DNA of 64,000 nt, taken from Amycolatopsis echigonensis. Its GTDB lineage: Bacteria > Actinomycetota > Actinomycetes > Mycobacteriales > Pseudonocardiaceae. The translations under genes were made by a program, and so were the position numbers. Under the pieces are notes generated by a model. That model searched no databases. It was not told the origin of the DNA and saw only the letters and a program-made list of their open reading frames with translations. Numbering within the stretch: position 1 is the stretch's first letter; every line of letters starts with the position of its first letter. The stretch lies in assembly GCF_014174495.1 (NCBI RefSeq), contig NZ_JACJHR010000003.1, positions 177,618 through 241,617 of the forward strand. Direction: 5' to 3'. This document shows positions 43,469 through 52,328 of this stretch, one piece after another.

Positions 43469-44620
43469 TCAGAGCGTGCGGGAGATGATTTCCTTCATGA
43501 TCTCGCTGGTGCCGCCGAAGATCCGCGAGATCCGCACGTCCGCCCAGGCCCGCGCGATCGGGTACTCGGTCATGTAGCCGTAGCCGCCGAAGAGCTGCAG
43601 GCAGTCGTCGACGACCTTGTTCACCCGCTCGGTCGTCCAGAGTTTCGCCATCGCCGCGCCTTGCACGTCGAGTTCGCCGCGCAGGTGCCGTTCGATGCAC
43701 TGGTCGAGGAACGCGCGCGACACCGCGGCTTCCGTCGCCGCCTCGGCGAGCTTGAACTTCGTGTTCTGGAAGTTGAAGATCGGGCGGCCGAACGCCGTGC
43801 GTTCCTTGGTGTAGTCGATGGTCAGGTCCACCGCGGCTTCCAGGCCGGCCACCGCGGTCACCGCGATGATCAGCCGTTCCTGCGGCAGCTGCAGCATCAG
43901 CTGGATGAAGCCCTGCCCCTCGGCGTCGCCGAGCAGGTTCGCGGCGGGCACGCGGACGTCGTCGAAGAACAGCTCGGCGGTGTCCTGCCCCTTGAGCCCG
44001 ACCTTGTCGAGGACGCGGCCGCGGCGGAAGCCCGGGGTGTCGGTTTCGACCACGATCAGCGAGACGCCCTGCGCGCCGGCGTCCGGGTCGGTCTTGCACG
44101 CGACCACGACGAGGTCGGAGTGGAAACCGTTGGTGATGAACGTTTTCGCGCCGTTGATCACGTAGTGGTCGCCGTCGCGGACCGCGCGGGTCTTGATGTT
44201 CTGGAGGTCTGAACCAGTGCCCGGCTCGGTCATCGCGACCGCGCCGACCATCTCGCCGGTGGCCATTTTCGGCAGCCACTCGCGCTTTTTCTCTTCCGAC
44301 GCGTACGCCAGGATGTAGTGCGCCACGATTCCACTGTGGACGGTGACGCCCCACGCGCTGTCCCCGGCACGGGCCTGCTCCTCGTACAGCACGGCTTCGT
44401 GCGCGAACGTGCCGCCGCCCCCGCCGTACTCCTCCGGGATCGACAGGCACAGCAGCCCGAGCTCGCCCGCCTTGGTCCAGATCTCCCGGTCGAGCTTCTT
44501 CTCCGCCGCCCAGCGCTCCTGGTTCGGCACGAACTCCTTCTGCAGGAACGACCGGGCGAGCTCCCGGAGGTCTTCGAGTTCGGTGGTGCTCCACGAGCTC
44601 TTCTGGATCTGCAACGGCAC
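43469..44620 (-). CDS. Acyl-CoA dehydrogenase
   Basis: A 383-residue dehydrogenase with all family motifs: IPEEYGGGGGTF, AVAMTEPGTGSDLQNIKTRA, YVINGAKTFITNG, TDPDAGAQGVSLIVVE, ERTAFGRPIFNFQNTKFKLAEAA and the ending ISRIFGGTSEIMKEIISRTL. It resembles the long-chain/isovaleryl-like group (FAD in trans to ETF). Substrate unknown. AGGAGG stands 8 bases before the GTG start. It is divergent from a TetR gene, its likely regulator, and leads an operon with mcr. Confidence 0.9.
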   Translation of the reverse strand: MPLQIQKSSWSTTELEDLRELARSFLQKEFVPNQERWAAEKKLDREIWTKAGELGLLCLSIPEEYGGGGGTFAHEAVLYEEQARAGDSAWGVTVHSGIVAHYILAYASEEKKREWLPKMATGEMVGAVAMTEPGTGSDLQNIKTRAVRDGDHYVINGAKTFITNGFHSDLVVVACKTDPDAGAQGVSLIVVETDTPGFRRGRVLDKVGLKGQDTAELFFDDVRVPAANLLGDAEGQGFIQLMLQLPQERLIIAVTAVAGLEAAVDLTIDYTKERTAFGRPIFNFQNTKFKLAEAATEAAVSRAFLDQCIERHLRGELDVQGAAMAKLWTTERVNKVVDDCLQLFGGYGYMTEYPIARAWADVRISRIFGGTSEIMKEIISRTL

Positions 44621-44686
44621 GGCTACGCCTCCTGCGAACTGGAAAACATGACGCTTGGCAGGTAAGTTCTAGCCGGAATGTACATG

Positions 44687-44703
44687 CCATCCGTCCGGTA
44701 CGT
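44687..44703. promoter_or_regulatory. Imperfect operator-like site before the TetR gene
   Basis: CCATCCGTCCGGTACGT shares 12 of 17 positions with the perfect palindrome at 45331-45347 and lies between the divergent fadE and TetR genes, 16 bases before the TetR ATG. Suggested by similarity only. Confidence 0.4.
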
Positions 44704-44718
44704 AAAGCAGGAGCCGCG

Positions 44719-45327
44719 ATGACTGAGGTCGCCCGGGGACACCGCACCCAGGCCGAACGCCGCGAGCAGACGCGCACCGCCCTGCTGGACGCGACGATCG
44801 ACTGCCTGGTCGACATCGGGTACTCACGGGCGTCGGTGCAGGAGATCTGCACCCGCGCGGGCGTCTCGAAGGGCGCGGTGCAGCACTACTTCGCCACGAA
44901 AGCGGAGCTGATGGCGGCCGCGGTCGAGCACCTCACCACGAAGCTGCGCACCCAGCTCGCCGCTTCGCTCGGCTCGCTGCCGGGCGGCGCGTCCGGCGTC
45001 GCGGCGGCGATCGACCTGCTCTGGGAGGGCTACTCGGGCACGCTGTCCACCGCGGTCACCGAGCTGTGGGTGGCCGCCCGCACCGACCCGGAGCTGCGCG
45101 CGGCGATCCGGCCGGTGGACCGCGCACTGGGCCGGGCGACGCTGGAAAACATCAGCGAAGTCGCCGGCGACCTGCCGAAAGAGCGTGCGGAGATGCTGTT
45201 CTGGCTCACCGTGAACCTCACCCGGGGCCTCGCCCTCGACGCCGAACTGGGCGGCGACCCCCGCCGTCGCCGTCAGCTGCTGGAGGAGTGGAAGCGGATC
45301 GCCGTGCTGCTGTACTCGGGCGACTAG
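44719..45327 (+). CDS. TetR-family transcriptional regulator
   Basis: A 202-residue TetR protein. The HTH spans ~12-60 (RREQTRTALLDATIDCLVDIGYSRASVQEICTRAGVSKGAVQHYFATKAELM in pieces), followed by a helical ligand domain. Location between a divergent acyl-CoA dehydrogenase and a downstream aldehyde dehydrogenase suggests control of both, possibly sensing an acyl-CoA. AGGAG precedes the ATG. Likely sites are at 44687 and 45331. Confidence 0.85.
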   Translation: MTEVARGHRTQAERREQTRTALLDATIDCLVDIGYSRASVQEICTRAGVSKGAVQHYFATKAELMAAAVEHLTTKLRTQLAASLGSLPGGASGVAAAIDLLWEGYSGTLSTAVTELWVAARTDPELRAAIRPVDRALGRATLENISEVAGDLPKERAEMLFWLTVNLTRGLALDAELGGDPRRRRQLLEEWKRIAVLLYSGD

Positions 45328-45330
45328 TTT

Positions 45331-45347
45331 CCATACCGCCGGTATGG
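45331..45347. promoter_or_regulatory. Perfect 17-bp palindrome, probable TetR operator
   Basis: CCATACCGCCGGTATGG has 8-base arms around a single central C. It begins 3 bases after the TetR stop and ends 47 bases before the aldehyde dehydrogenase ATG, overlapping a possible TATGGT promoter box. Confidence 0.65.
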
Positions 45348-45394
45348 TGTACTCGTCGGTAACACCCGGCCCCGCACGGAAGAAGGTGCGCTCG

Positions 45395-47005
45395 ATGACG
45401 AGTACGACCCCGGCGAACCTCACCGGCCAGCCCCTGCCCGCGACAGTGGGCGGCGTGGCAGGCGCTCCGTCCGCGGCCCGCGCGGCCGCGCTCGTGGCCC
45501 GCGTGACCGGCGGCGCCGACAACGCGCCGGTGCAGATGACCGCGCCGTTCACCGGGCAGCCGATCGCCTCGCTCCCCCAGGCCGACGACGCCGAAGTACG
45601 CGCCGCGTTCGCCTCCGCGCGCGAGGCGCAGCGCGAGTGGGCAGCGCTGCCGGTGGCCCGGCGCCAGCAGTTCCTCGTGCGGTTGCACGACCTGGTGCTC
45701 GCGCGACAGGCGGAAGTTCTCGACCTCGTTCAGGTGGAGGCCGGAAAGGCCCGGATCGACGCGTTCGACGAGGTCAGCGCCACCGTGCTGGTCGCGGCCT
45801 ACTACGGCAAGCACAGCGCGAAGATCCTCTCGCCGCGGCGCGCACCCGGCGTGATCCCGGGCCTGACCCGGGCAGGCGAACTGCGGCATCCCAAGGGCGT
45901 CGTCGGGATCATCTCCCCCTGGAACTACCCGCTGGCACTGACCGCGATGGACGTCTTCCCCGCGCTCGTCGCCGGGAACGCGATCGTGCAGAAGCCGGAC
46001 AACCAGACCGCGTTGTCCGCTCTGTGGCTGCAGGAACTGGCCGAGGAGGCCGGGCTGCCCGCTGGGTTGTGGCAGATCGTGCTGGGCCGAGGCTCGCGGA
46101 TCGGCACCGCGCTGCTGGAAGAATGCGACTACCTGTGCTTCACCGGCTCCACGCCGACCGGCAAGGACCTGGCGGGCCGGATCGCGCAGCGGCTCACCAG
46201 TTATTCGCTGGAACTGGGCGGCAAGAACCCGATGATCGTCCTGCCGGACGCGAACATCGCCAAGGCCGCCGCCGGCGCGGTCACGGCGTGCTTCTCGTCA
46301 GCGGGCCAGCTGTGCGTGTCGGTGGAGCGGATCTACGTGCACGACAGCATCCGCGAGGAATTCACCCGCGAATTCGTGGCGCGAACGGCAGCCCTGCGAC
46401 TCGGCGGCTCGCTGGACTACCACGCCGGAATGGGTTCGCTGACCTCACAGAGTCAGCTGGAAACCGTGACAGCGCACGTGGAGGACGCCCGAGCAAAGGG
46501 CGCCCGCGTCCTGACCGGCGGACGACCTCGGCCAGACCTCGGGCCGTTGTTCTATGAGCCCACGGTGCTGACAGACGTGCGCCCGGGAATGACGCCGTTC
46601 GCGTCGGAAACGTTCGGCCCGGTGGTGTCGATCTACGGGTTCAGCGATGTCAACGACGCGATCGAGCGAGCGAACGACACCCCGTTCGGACTGAACGCAA
46701 GCGTCTGGACCCGAAACGGCCGAGCAGGCTGGGAAATCGGCGCGCGTCTGAAGGCGGGCACGGTCAACGTGAACGAGGGCTACGCAGCTACCTTCGGAAC
46801 AGTCGGCGTCCCGATGGGCGGCATGAAAGATTCCGGCGCCGGACGCCGCAACGGCGCAGAAGGCCTCCTGAAGTACACGGAACCCCAATCGATCGCCGTA
46901 CAACGCGGCCTGGCCCTGCGCCCGCCGAAGCGAGTGCCGGGATCGCTGTGGGCCCGCTTCATGACGCTGAGCATGAAACTGCTGCGCCGCCTCCCCGGAC
47001 GATGA
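45395..47005 (+). CDS. gabD2: Succinate-semialdehyde dehydrogenase-type aldehyde dehydrogenase
   Basis: A 536-residue NAD(P)-dependent aldehyde dehydrogenase. It has GIISPWNYPLALTAMDVFPAL, FTGSTPTGKDLAGR, the catalytic Glu in LELGGKNPMIVL, the catalytic Cys in SSAGQLCVSVERIYV and ETFGPVVSIY. It is nearest to the GabD2-like SSADH group; the N-terminal ~50 residues are an Ala-rich extension. ATG 45395 was chosen over an upstream ATG at 45344 that lies inside the palindrome. A hairpin (E2) follows the stop. Confidence 0.87.
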   Translation: MTSTTPANLTGQPLPATVGGVAGAPSAARAAALVARVTGGADNAPVQMTAPFTGQPIASLPQADDAEVRAAFASAREAQREWAALPVARRQQFLVRLHDLVLARQAEVLDLVQVEAGKARIDAFDEVSATVLVAAYYGKHSAKILSPRRAPGVIPGLTRAGELRHPKGVVGIISPWNYPLALTAMDVFPALVAGNAIVQKPDNQTALSALWLQELAEEAGLPAGLWQIVLGRGSRIGTALLEECDYLCFTGSTPTGKDLAGRIAQRLTSYSLELGGKNPMIVLPDANIAKAAAGAVTACFSSAGQLCVSVERIYVHDSIREEFTREFVARTAALRLGGSLDYHAGMGSLTSQSQLETVTAHVEDARAKGARVLTGGRPRPDLGPLFYEPTVLTDVRPGMTPFASETFGPVVSIYGFSDVNDAIERANDTPFGLNASVWTRNGRAGWEIGARLKAGTVNVNEGYAATFGTVGVPMGGMKDSGAGRRNGAEGLLKYTEPQSIAVQRGLALRPPKRVPGSLWARFMTLSMKLLRRLPGR

Positions 47006-47009
47006 GCTG

Positions 47010-47062
47010 TCCGTCAAGGGCCCCTTCAGGGACATAGATTCCCTCAAGGACCCCTTCACGGA
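47010..47062. terminator. REP-like hairpin E2 after gabD2
   Basis: TCCGTCAAGGGCCCCTT ... AAGGACCCCTTCACGGA, with ATAGATTCCCTC at the centre, is an imperfect relative of E1. It starts 5 bases after the gabD2 stop. A C-rich CACCCAAC tract follows, then repeat R2. Confidence 0.75.
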
Positions 47063-47117
47063 CCACAGTGCACCGCCCGCCGCCCCCACCGCCGCGATGC
47101 ACCCAACCCGCGCAACC

Positions 47118-47317
47118 CACCCCAAAACCGCACCAGCGCACCCAACAATCGAGGCACACACACCACCCCCGCACCCCGATACGAAGCCTCCTCTGCGGTC
47201 TGGGGGTGCTTGTCAAGGCATCTTTCCCGCCTTGACAAGCACCCCCAGACCGTCAGCACACTTGGGCTTCGGGGTGCCCCACGCGAGGACCGCAATGTCG
47301 CCCGCCAGGGCGACGAG
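47118..47317 (-). repeat. Dispersed ~200-bp repeat, copy R2 (inverted to R1)
   Basis: Reverse complement of R1 at 19300-19506 with high similarity. The core hairpin is GGTCTGGGGGTGCTTGTCAA / TTGACAAGCACCCCCAGACC at about 47199-47245. It lies between gabD2 and the LuxR gene and ends 10 bases before the LuxR stop, just as R1 ends 8 bases before the kstR stop. Confidence 0.85.
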
Positions 47318-47326
47318 CCGCCCCCC

Positions 47327-50300
47327 TCACTCAGGCGCGCTCAACAACCCCCGGTCATAAGCAATCGCCACCGCCTCCGCCCTCCGGCTGGCCCCCAGCT
47401 TCGCCATCACCCGGGAAAGATGCACGCTCACCGTCTTCTCGCTGATGTACAACTCCTCCCCCACCTGCCGATTGGTCCGCCCCAGCGCGACCCGCTCCAG
47501 CACGTCCCGCTCCCGGTCCGTCAACGGATTCACCTGCGGCCGCACGACCGGCGCCAGCACCCCCGACAGCTCGACCCGAGCCCGGTGCGCCACATCCCTT
47601 ACCGCGTCCCGCAACGGCACGGCATCGAGCTTCACCGCGACCGCATGCGCGGCCTCCAACGCTTCCGCCGCCCCCGGCCGTCCAGTGGCCAGCAACGCTT
47701 CCGCCTGCCGCCACCGGCATACGGCCTGCTCGTAAACCGCACCGTAGGAATACGCCTCGGCTGCCTCAGCCCACAGATCCGGATCCGCCGGTCCTTCCAG
47801 CCCCGACGCGGCAGCTTCCAACCGGGCCAGCCACGCCCGCCCTTCCGGCCCCATGGTTCCGGAACGGGGATGCCCCTCAGCAGCACAACGGCGACCGTGC
47901 TCCAAGAGCCGTCGCCCAGCAGCCACGAACGCTTCCGCCGCGGCCTGGTCCCCCTTGGCCCGGGCCTCGGCGGCCAACGCGGCGGCCGACGGAATCGCCA
48001 GCGTCACGATCCGGATCCCGCCGAGCAGCCCGGGCTCGACTTTCTCCAGCCACGACACCAATTCCTCAGTGATCCGGAGCGCTTCAGCGTGCTCGCCGCG
48101 CCAGGCAGCCAGTTCGATCGCGGCATCGCCCGCTGCCAAGGCGATCTGCAGGTCCGCCATCCACTGTTGCCGGAGTCCGGGCAACGCCTTGGCCGCCTCG
48201 GCGAACCGGCCGCGTCCCACCAGGAACAGCACCCAATTGGCCAAGATCCGCGCGGCGACCGCACTCGACACGCCTCGCCGCGCGCGGCCCGCGGCGTCCT
48301 CCTTCGGCCAGTCTCCGCTGAGGTAGCGCAGATAAAGGAGGCGGGCGCGCAACTCCAGCCCGTACGCGCTCCAAGTCAGCCCGACCGCCTCGGCCCTCTC
48401 GACCCCGCGCGCGGCGTGGGCCAGCGCCAGGTCCATCTCGGCCTGGTCGTCGTAGCTGAGGGCGAGGAAGTACATCGCGCGGATCTCGACGTTCAAGGCG
48501 CCCGCGTCGTGCGCCTTGCGTTCGGCTTCGCACAACCGCTCGCGGGCCTCGACCGGATCGCCTGCGGTGTCAGCCAACGTGCCCAGCGTGACCAGCGCCG
48601 ACGCCTCAGCACCGACCGCCCCGACGGCGCGCGCGTCGGCGACTGCGGTGTGCGCGCTGGCCAACGCTTCGTCCGGCTGGTCGAGCAGCCGCTGGAATCC
48701 GGCCCGCGACGCCAGCACCCAGGCCCGCGCCCCGCTCGGCTCCCGGTCGGCGACCAGTTCCCAGGCCCGCTCGATCGCCCGCACCGCCTCGTCGAACGTG
48801 CCTTCCAGCGTGAGCAGCGTTTCGGCCAGCCGACGCCAGACCTTCGCCGCGTGTTCCGGCGACGCGTCCGGCTTGAGCGCTTCGGTCGCCGATCGCGCGT
48901 ACGCCACCGCGCGCTCCGGCTCGCCCGACGTGCCCGCGAAGTACGAGGCCTCGCTGAGCAGTTTCAGTTCGTCGACGCCTTCCGGGCGCTTCTCCGGAGC
49001 CACGGCGTCCCAAATGGACTGTGCTTGCTCGATGTGTCGCAGAGCAGCGCCGGGCGCGCCGAGTTTTTCCGCTTCGTCGGCGGCACGCAGCAAGGCGGGC
49101 AGGGCGGTTTCGAAATCCCGGCTTTCCAGGCTGTGGAAGGCCAGCTTCGCGTCGTGACCGCGGCCTTGCGGCATCGACTGGATCCGCGCCGCGTACCCCG
49201 CGTGCATCCGCGTGCGCTCGCCGGGAAGCAGGTCCGCGTACACCGCTTCCTGCAGCAAGGCGTGGCGGAAGGTGTAGAAACCGTCCTCGATGACCAGGAC
49301 GTGGTGCTGCACGGCTTCCCGCAGCGCTTCGTCCAGCTCCAGATCGCCGAGCCCCGCCACTTGCGCGAGCGCGGCGTGCGACACCGATTCGTTGGCGACC
49401 GAAATGACGCGCAGCACCCGGCGCGTCTCCGCCGGGAAGCGTTCGAGCCGGGCCAGCAGGACTTCGGCGAGCCCGGCGGGGAGGTTTTGGCAATCGGCGC
49501 CAGTGGCGAGGAGTTCCTCGACGAAGAACGGGTTGCCTTCGGAGCGTTTGGCGATGTCCGCGACCACGTCCGGCGAAAGCGGCTCTTCGGCCAGCGCCGC
49601 CACGAACGCCCGCGCGTCGGCCGGTCCGAACGGGGCGAGCGTGAGCTGTTCCACGGTGTTCAGCCGGACCAGTTCGGACAGCAGGCCGCGCAGCGGATGC
49701 CTGCGGTGGACGTCCTCCTCGCGATAGCTGCCGACGACCAGCAGCCGCTGCGCGCGCAACCGGCTCAGCAGGAAGGACAGCAGGTTGCGGGTGGAGGAAT
49801 CCGCCCAGTGCAGGTCTTCGAGCAGGAGGACCACCGGCCGCTCCTGGCCGACCTCGGTGAGCATCCCCAGCACCGCGTCGAACAGCTGAAGCTGGCCCAG
49901 GTCCTGTTCAGGCCGGACCCGGCGGACGCCCTCGCGTTCCCCTTCCGAAACCTGCCCGTGGTCGCCGGTGACCGCCGGCCGCGGATCGCCGCCCTGCGGC
50001 AGCAGCATCCCGAGCGCGGAGCGCGCCCGCACCGCGGCCGCCACCGCCGGATCGGCCGACGACCCGAGCGGAGCCAGCGCCTCGGCGAACGGCAGATAGG
50101 GCAGACCGCCGTCGCGCACGTCGATGCACCGGCCGGTGAGCACGAGCCCTCCGCACGCGGCGACATGCTCCCCGAGCGCGGTGAGCAGGCGGGTCTTGCC
50201 GACCCCGGCGTCGCCCGCGATCAGCACCGCACCTGCCTCTCCGCGTTCAGCGCGCGCGAAGGCCGCTCGCAGCCGCCGCATCTCCTGCGTGCGGGCGACG

Positions 50301-50338
50301 AGCGGAATACCGGAACCGAGACGAGGCACGAGATGCAT
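47327..50338 (-). CDS. LuxR-type large ATP-binding regulator (LAL family)
   Basis: A ~1003-residue regulator. An N-terminal AAA/STAND ATPase has Walker A GDAGVGKTRLL at ~40-50 and Walker B VVLLLEDLHWADSSTRNLL; a long helical TPR-like middle part follows; the C-terminal LuxR HTH reads NPLTDRERDVLERVALGRTNRQVGEELYISEKTVSVHLSRVMAKL (shown by its usual parts) at ~935-985. LAL proteins activate catabolic or secondary-metabolite genes. No obvious target is adjacent. The start is ATG 50338 or GTG 50344. The 3' end abuts repeat R2. Confidence 0.88.
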   Translation of the reverse strand: MHLVPRLGSGIPLVARTQEMRRLRAAFARAERGEAGAVLIAGDAGVGKTRLLTALGEHVAACGGLVLTGRCIDVRDGGLPYLPFAEALAPLGSSADPAVAAAVRARSALGMLLPQGGDPRPAVTGDHGQVSEGEREGVRRVRPEQDLGQLQLFDAVLGMLTEVGQERPVVLLLEDLHWADSSTRNLLSFLLSRLRAQRLLVVGSYREEDVHRRHPLRGLLSELVRLNTVEQLTLAPFGPADARAFVAALAEEPLSPDVVADIAKRSEGNPFFVEELLATGADCQNLPAGLAEVLLARLERFPAETRRVLRVISVANESVSHAALAQVAGLGDLELDEALREAVQHHVLVIEDGFYTFRHALLQEAVYADLLPGERTRMHAGYAARIQSMPQGRGHDAKLAFHSLESRDFETALPALLRAADEAEKLGAPGAALRHIEQAQSIWDAVAPEKRPEGVDELKLLSEASYFAGTSGEPERAVAYARSATEALKPDASPEHAAKVWRRLAETLLTLEGTFDEAVRAIERAWELVADREPSGARAWVLASRAGFQRLLDQPDEALASAHTAVADARAVGAVGAEASALVTLGTLADTAGDPVEARERLCEAERKAHDAGALNVEIRAMYFLALSYDDQAEMDLALAHAARGVERAEAVGLTWSAYGLELRARLLYLRYLSGDWPKEDAAGRARRGVSSAVAARILANWVLFLVGRGRFAEAAKALPGLRQQWMADLQIALAAGDAAIELAAWRGEHAEALRITEELVSWLEKVEPGLLGGIRIVTLAIPSAAALAAEARAKGDQAAAEAFVAAGRRLLEHGRRCAAEGHPRSGTMGPEGRAWLARLEAAASGLEGPADPDLWAEAAEAYSYGAVYEQAVCRWRQAEALLATGRPGAAEALEAAHAVAVKLDAVPLRDAVRDVAHRARVELSGVLAPVVRPQVNPLTDRERDVLERVALGRTNRQVGEELYISEKTVSVHLSRVMAKLGASRRAEAVAIAYDRGLLSAPE

Positions 50339-50819
50339 TCTCACCTACACCCCCGACAGTTCCGACATGGATTTCCTCGTGGCGGCCGGATCGGCCAGTG
50401 ATCTCCGTCCTGGTCGACGGACGAAGCGGGTGCCGTGCGGCGCTTTCCGGAGCCGGTCCGGCCGGTTGGTCCCGAGACTGATCGGCGCACGGACCGCGGC
50501 GAGCTTCTGGCGGGAAGGCCCGAGGCTCACGGCGGTGCTTCGAAGCGGACTGCCCGAAAGCCGCATTGGGGCGATCGTCAGCGGTCGCAGCGGCGGGACG
50601 GGCGGCGGTCGGAGCACCTCGCGACGCGGCAGGAATGCGAGGTCGATCCGGCCCTGCGGCCAAAACGGTCTCGGAGCACTCCTCCGAAGCGGCTTCGGTT
50701 CCGGTCCGCGCAGCCAGGCCGGGTCCGGTCCGGCGGACGGAGCGGCCGAGCCGGAAACCGTGTCCCGGCGCGGCCGCCCCGCCCGACCCCCTTGCCGTTC
50801 CCCGACCCGGGACCGGGGC
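50339..50819. other. Long intergenic region, no gene identified
   Basis: About 480 very GC-rich bases. Several open frames overlap here but all are Arg/Pro/Gly-rich and lack a start context or family motif. The LuxR promoter should lie in its first part. Confidence 0.4.
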
Positions 50820-51026
50820 TCAAGCGCTATGTCGCGCCCTGGCCTCCGGCACCGTCGCCGTGCGCCTTTCCTGGCGCGGCACCTCGATGTTCGTGATGCG
50901 GTGTGCCCGGATCCAGCGGACCACCCGGTTGCCGCGGCTCAGGCGCGCGTGGCGGGCGGCGCGGCGCAGTTCGGCCATCCGGTAGTCGACCTCGGCGCGG
51001 GTGGCGTCCCAGTTGTAGTCGCTCAT
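50820..51026 (-). CDS. Small basic protein
   Basis: A 68-residue protein starting MSDYNWDATRAEVDYRMAEL and rich in Arg (RRAARHARLSRGNRVVRWIR), ending in ...RRTATVPEARARHSA. GGGGAGAAG stands before the ATG. Short proteins of the form M-x-D-x-x-x-x-E-x-x-Y-R-x-x-x-L-R-R are common in this order. Function unknown, perhaps nucleic-acid binding or membrane-peripheral. It is downstream of and separated by a terminator from the DUF397 gene. Confidence 0.65.
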   Translation of the reverse strand: MSDYNWDATRAEVDYRMAELRRAARHARLSRGNRVVRWIRAHRITNIEVPRQERRTATVPEARARHSA

Positions 51027-51125
51027 CGTCTTCTCCCCAGCGGGTCGTCGTTCCTTGACGACGTCCACTTTCGTGCTGAGGGGCCGCCCCGGACATCAGG
51101 TGATCGCCTACCCCCGGACGCGAAA

Positions 51126-51183
51126 AGACCCCTTACCCGCGGTCGCGACCGGAGATGTCCAGGTCGAGCGGGGTAAGGGGTCT
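51126..51183 (-). terminator. Terminator of the XRE-DUF397 operon
   Basis: AGACCCCTTACCC and GGGTAAGGGGTCT form a perfect 13-bp stem around a 32-base loop. On the minus strand the stem is followed by TTTT. It lies 28 bases beyond the DUF397 stop. Confidence 0.85.
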
Positions 51184-51211
51184 CAGTACGGCGATCAGCC
51201 GAACGAACGGG

Positions 51212-51412
51212 TCAAGCCCGTCCCTGGCCGTCGGCACGCACCGCGTCCAGCAGGCCCTGCCAGCCGGCGGCGGGCAGGCGGAAGGCTCCGCCTTCGGGGT
51301 CTTTCGAGTCCCGCACCGCGGCGCCGCCCGCGACGAAGGCGACCTCGACGCAGTCGTTGCCGCCGCCGCTGTAGCTGCTCTTGCGCCACTGGGCGCCGGA
51401 AAGGTCGGCCAT
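51212..51412 (-). CDS. DUF397 protein
   Basis: A 66-residue DUF397 protein: the family core W-R-K-S-S-Y-S-G-G-G-N-D-C-V-E-V-A followed by VRDSKDPEGGAFRLPAAGW. DUF397 genes sit directly downstream of XRE/DUF5753 regulators in actinobacteria, in WhiJ-type developmental loci, and have been proposed as partners or antagonists of the regulator. GAGGAG lies five bases before ATG 51412; two alternative starts are 3 and 12 bases upstream. 16 bases after the regulator stop. Confidence 0.9.
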   Translation of the reverse strand: MADLSGAQWRKSSYSGGGNDCVEVAFVAGGAAVRDSKDPEGGAFRLPAAGWQGLLDAVRADGQGRA

Positions 51413-51428
51413 CATGCTCCTCACATCC

Positions 51429-52328
51429 TCACTGTCTCGGGTTGGTGTTCCTCGGTTCCTGAACCGCGGCGGCCTGTTCGGCGAACCGGCCGGCCGCGTC
51501 GGTGATCAGCGCCACCGAATCGTCCGGTTTCAGCGCTGCTGCGCGCAGGTGGTCGAACATCAGCGCGTAGCGCCGGACGTCGTCGGGCTGTTCGAGGTAC
51601 AGGCCGCTGGAAGTGCTGTCGTCGACGTAGACCACGTCGGGATCGGCCTGCTCGGGGAAGCCCATGATGAGGAACGGTCCCTCCATGCCGGGGTGCGCCC
51701 CGGCGCCGAACGGCACCACCTGCACGGTCACGTTCGGCTTCTCGGCCATCGCGGTGATCCGGTACAGCTGCTCGGCCATCACCTCGGGGCTGTCGACCAC
51801 GCGGTGCAGCACCGCTTCGTCGATCACCGCCCAGTACTCGACCGGCGGATCGTCGGTCAGCAGCTGCTGGCGGGCCATCCGCGCGGCGACCCGGCGGCGC
51901 GTCTCGGACTCTTCGGCGTCCGGGCGCAGCGCACGGATCACCGAGAACGCGTAGCGCTCGGTCTGCAGCAAGCCCGGAACCAGCAGCGCCTGGAACGCGC
52001 GCAGCGAGCTGGCGTCGGCTTCGAGGCCGACGAAGGTGCCGGTGAAGACTTCGTTGTACGCGTGCCACCAGCCGCGTTTGCGCGCTTCCCGCGCCAGCTG
52101 GACGAGCGCCTCCTGCTCGTCGCCGGTGATGCCGTACAGCGCGAGCATGTCCCTCGCGTCGCGCGGGGTGACGCCGACGTGGCCGGTCTCGATGCGGCTC
52201 ACTTTGGACGCCGAGCACTCCAGCTTCTCGCCGACCTCGTCGATCGTCAGATCGGCGGCTTCGCGCAGCCTCCGCAGCTCGCTCGCGAGGCGCCGGCGGC
52301 GAACAGTCGGTCCCTGGCCTCTCGCCAC
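51429..52328 (-). CDS. XRE-family regulator with DUF5753 domain
   Basis: A 299-residue protein. Residues ~10-65 are the helix-turn-helix (RLREAADLTIDEVGEKLECSASKVSRIETG in two halves), and ~105-285 the DUF5753 domain (LLVPGLLQTERYAFSVIRAL, EYWAVIDEAVLHRVV, VQVVPFGAGAHPGMEGPF). This is the WhiJ-like arrangement used for developmental and antibiotic control in Streptomyces. GGAGG precedes the GTG by about 8 bases. An upstream promoter may be CTGACA with TAGATA about 15-18 bases on, near 52370-52405. Confidence 0.9.
   Translation of the reverse strand: MARGQGPTVRRRRLASELRRLREAADLTIDEVGEKLECSASKVSRIETGHVGVTPRDARDMLALYGITGDEQEALVQLAREARKRGWWHAYNEVFTGTFVGLEADASSLRAFQALLVPGLLQTERYAFSVIRALRPDAEESETRRRVAARMARQQLLTDDPPVEYWAVIDEAVLHRVVDSPEVMAEQLYRITAMAEKPNVTVQVVPFGAGAHPGMEGPFLIMGFPEQADPDVVYVDDSTSSGLYLEQPDDVRRYALMFDHLRAAALKPDDSVALITDAAGRFAEQAAAVQEPRNTNPRQ

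Noticed and set aside
19300..47317. R1 and R2 as ends of a composite transposon
   Set aside because: No transposase or integrase lies between them, there are no target-site duplications that I can see, and the interior is core-like sequence; a dispersed repeat family is simpler.
47210..50401. 1063-codon open frame on the plus strand
   Set aside because: Antisense to the LuxR regulator and running through repeat R2.
50345..50819. Several overlapping 90-150 residue frames
   Set aside because: All lie in the GC-rich LuxR upstream region with no start signals or family motifs.
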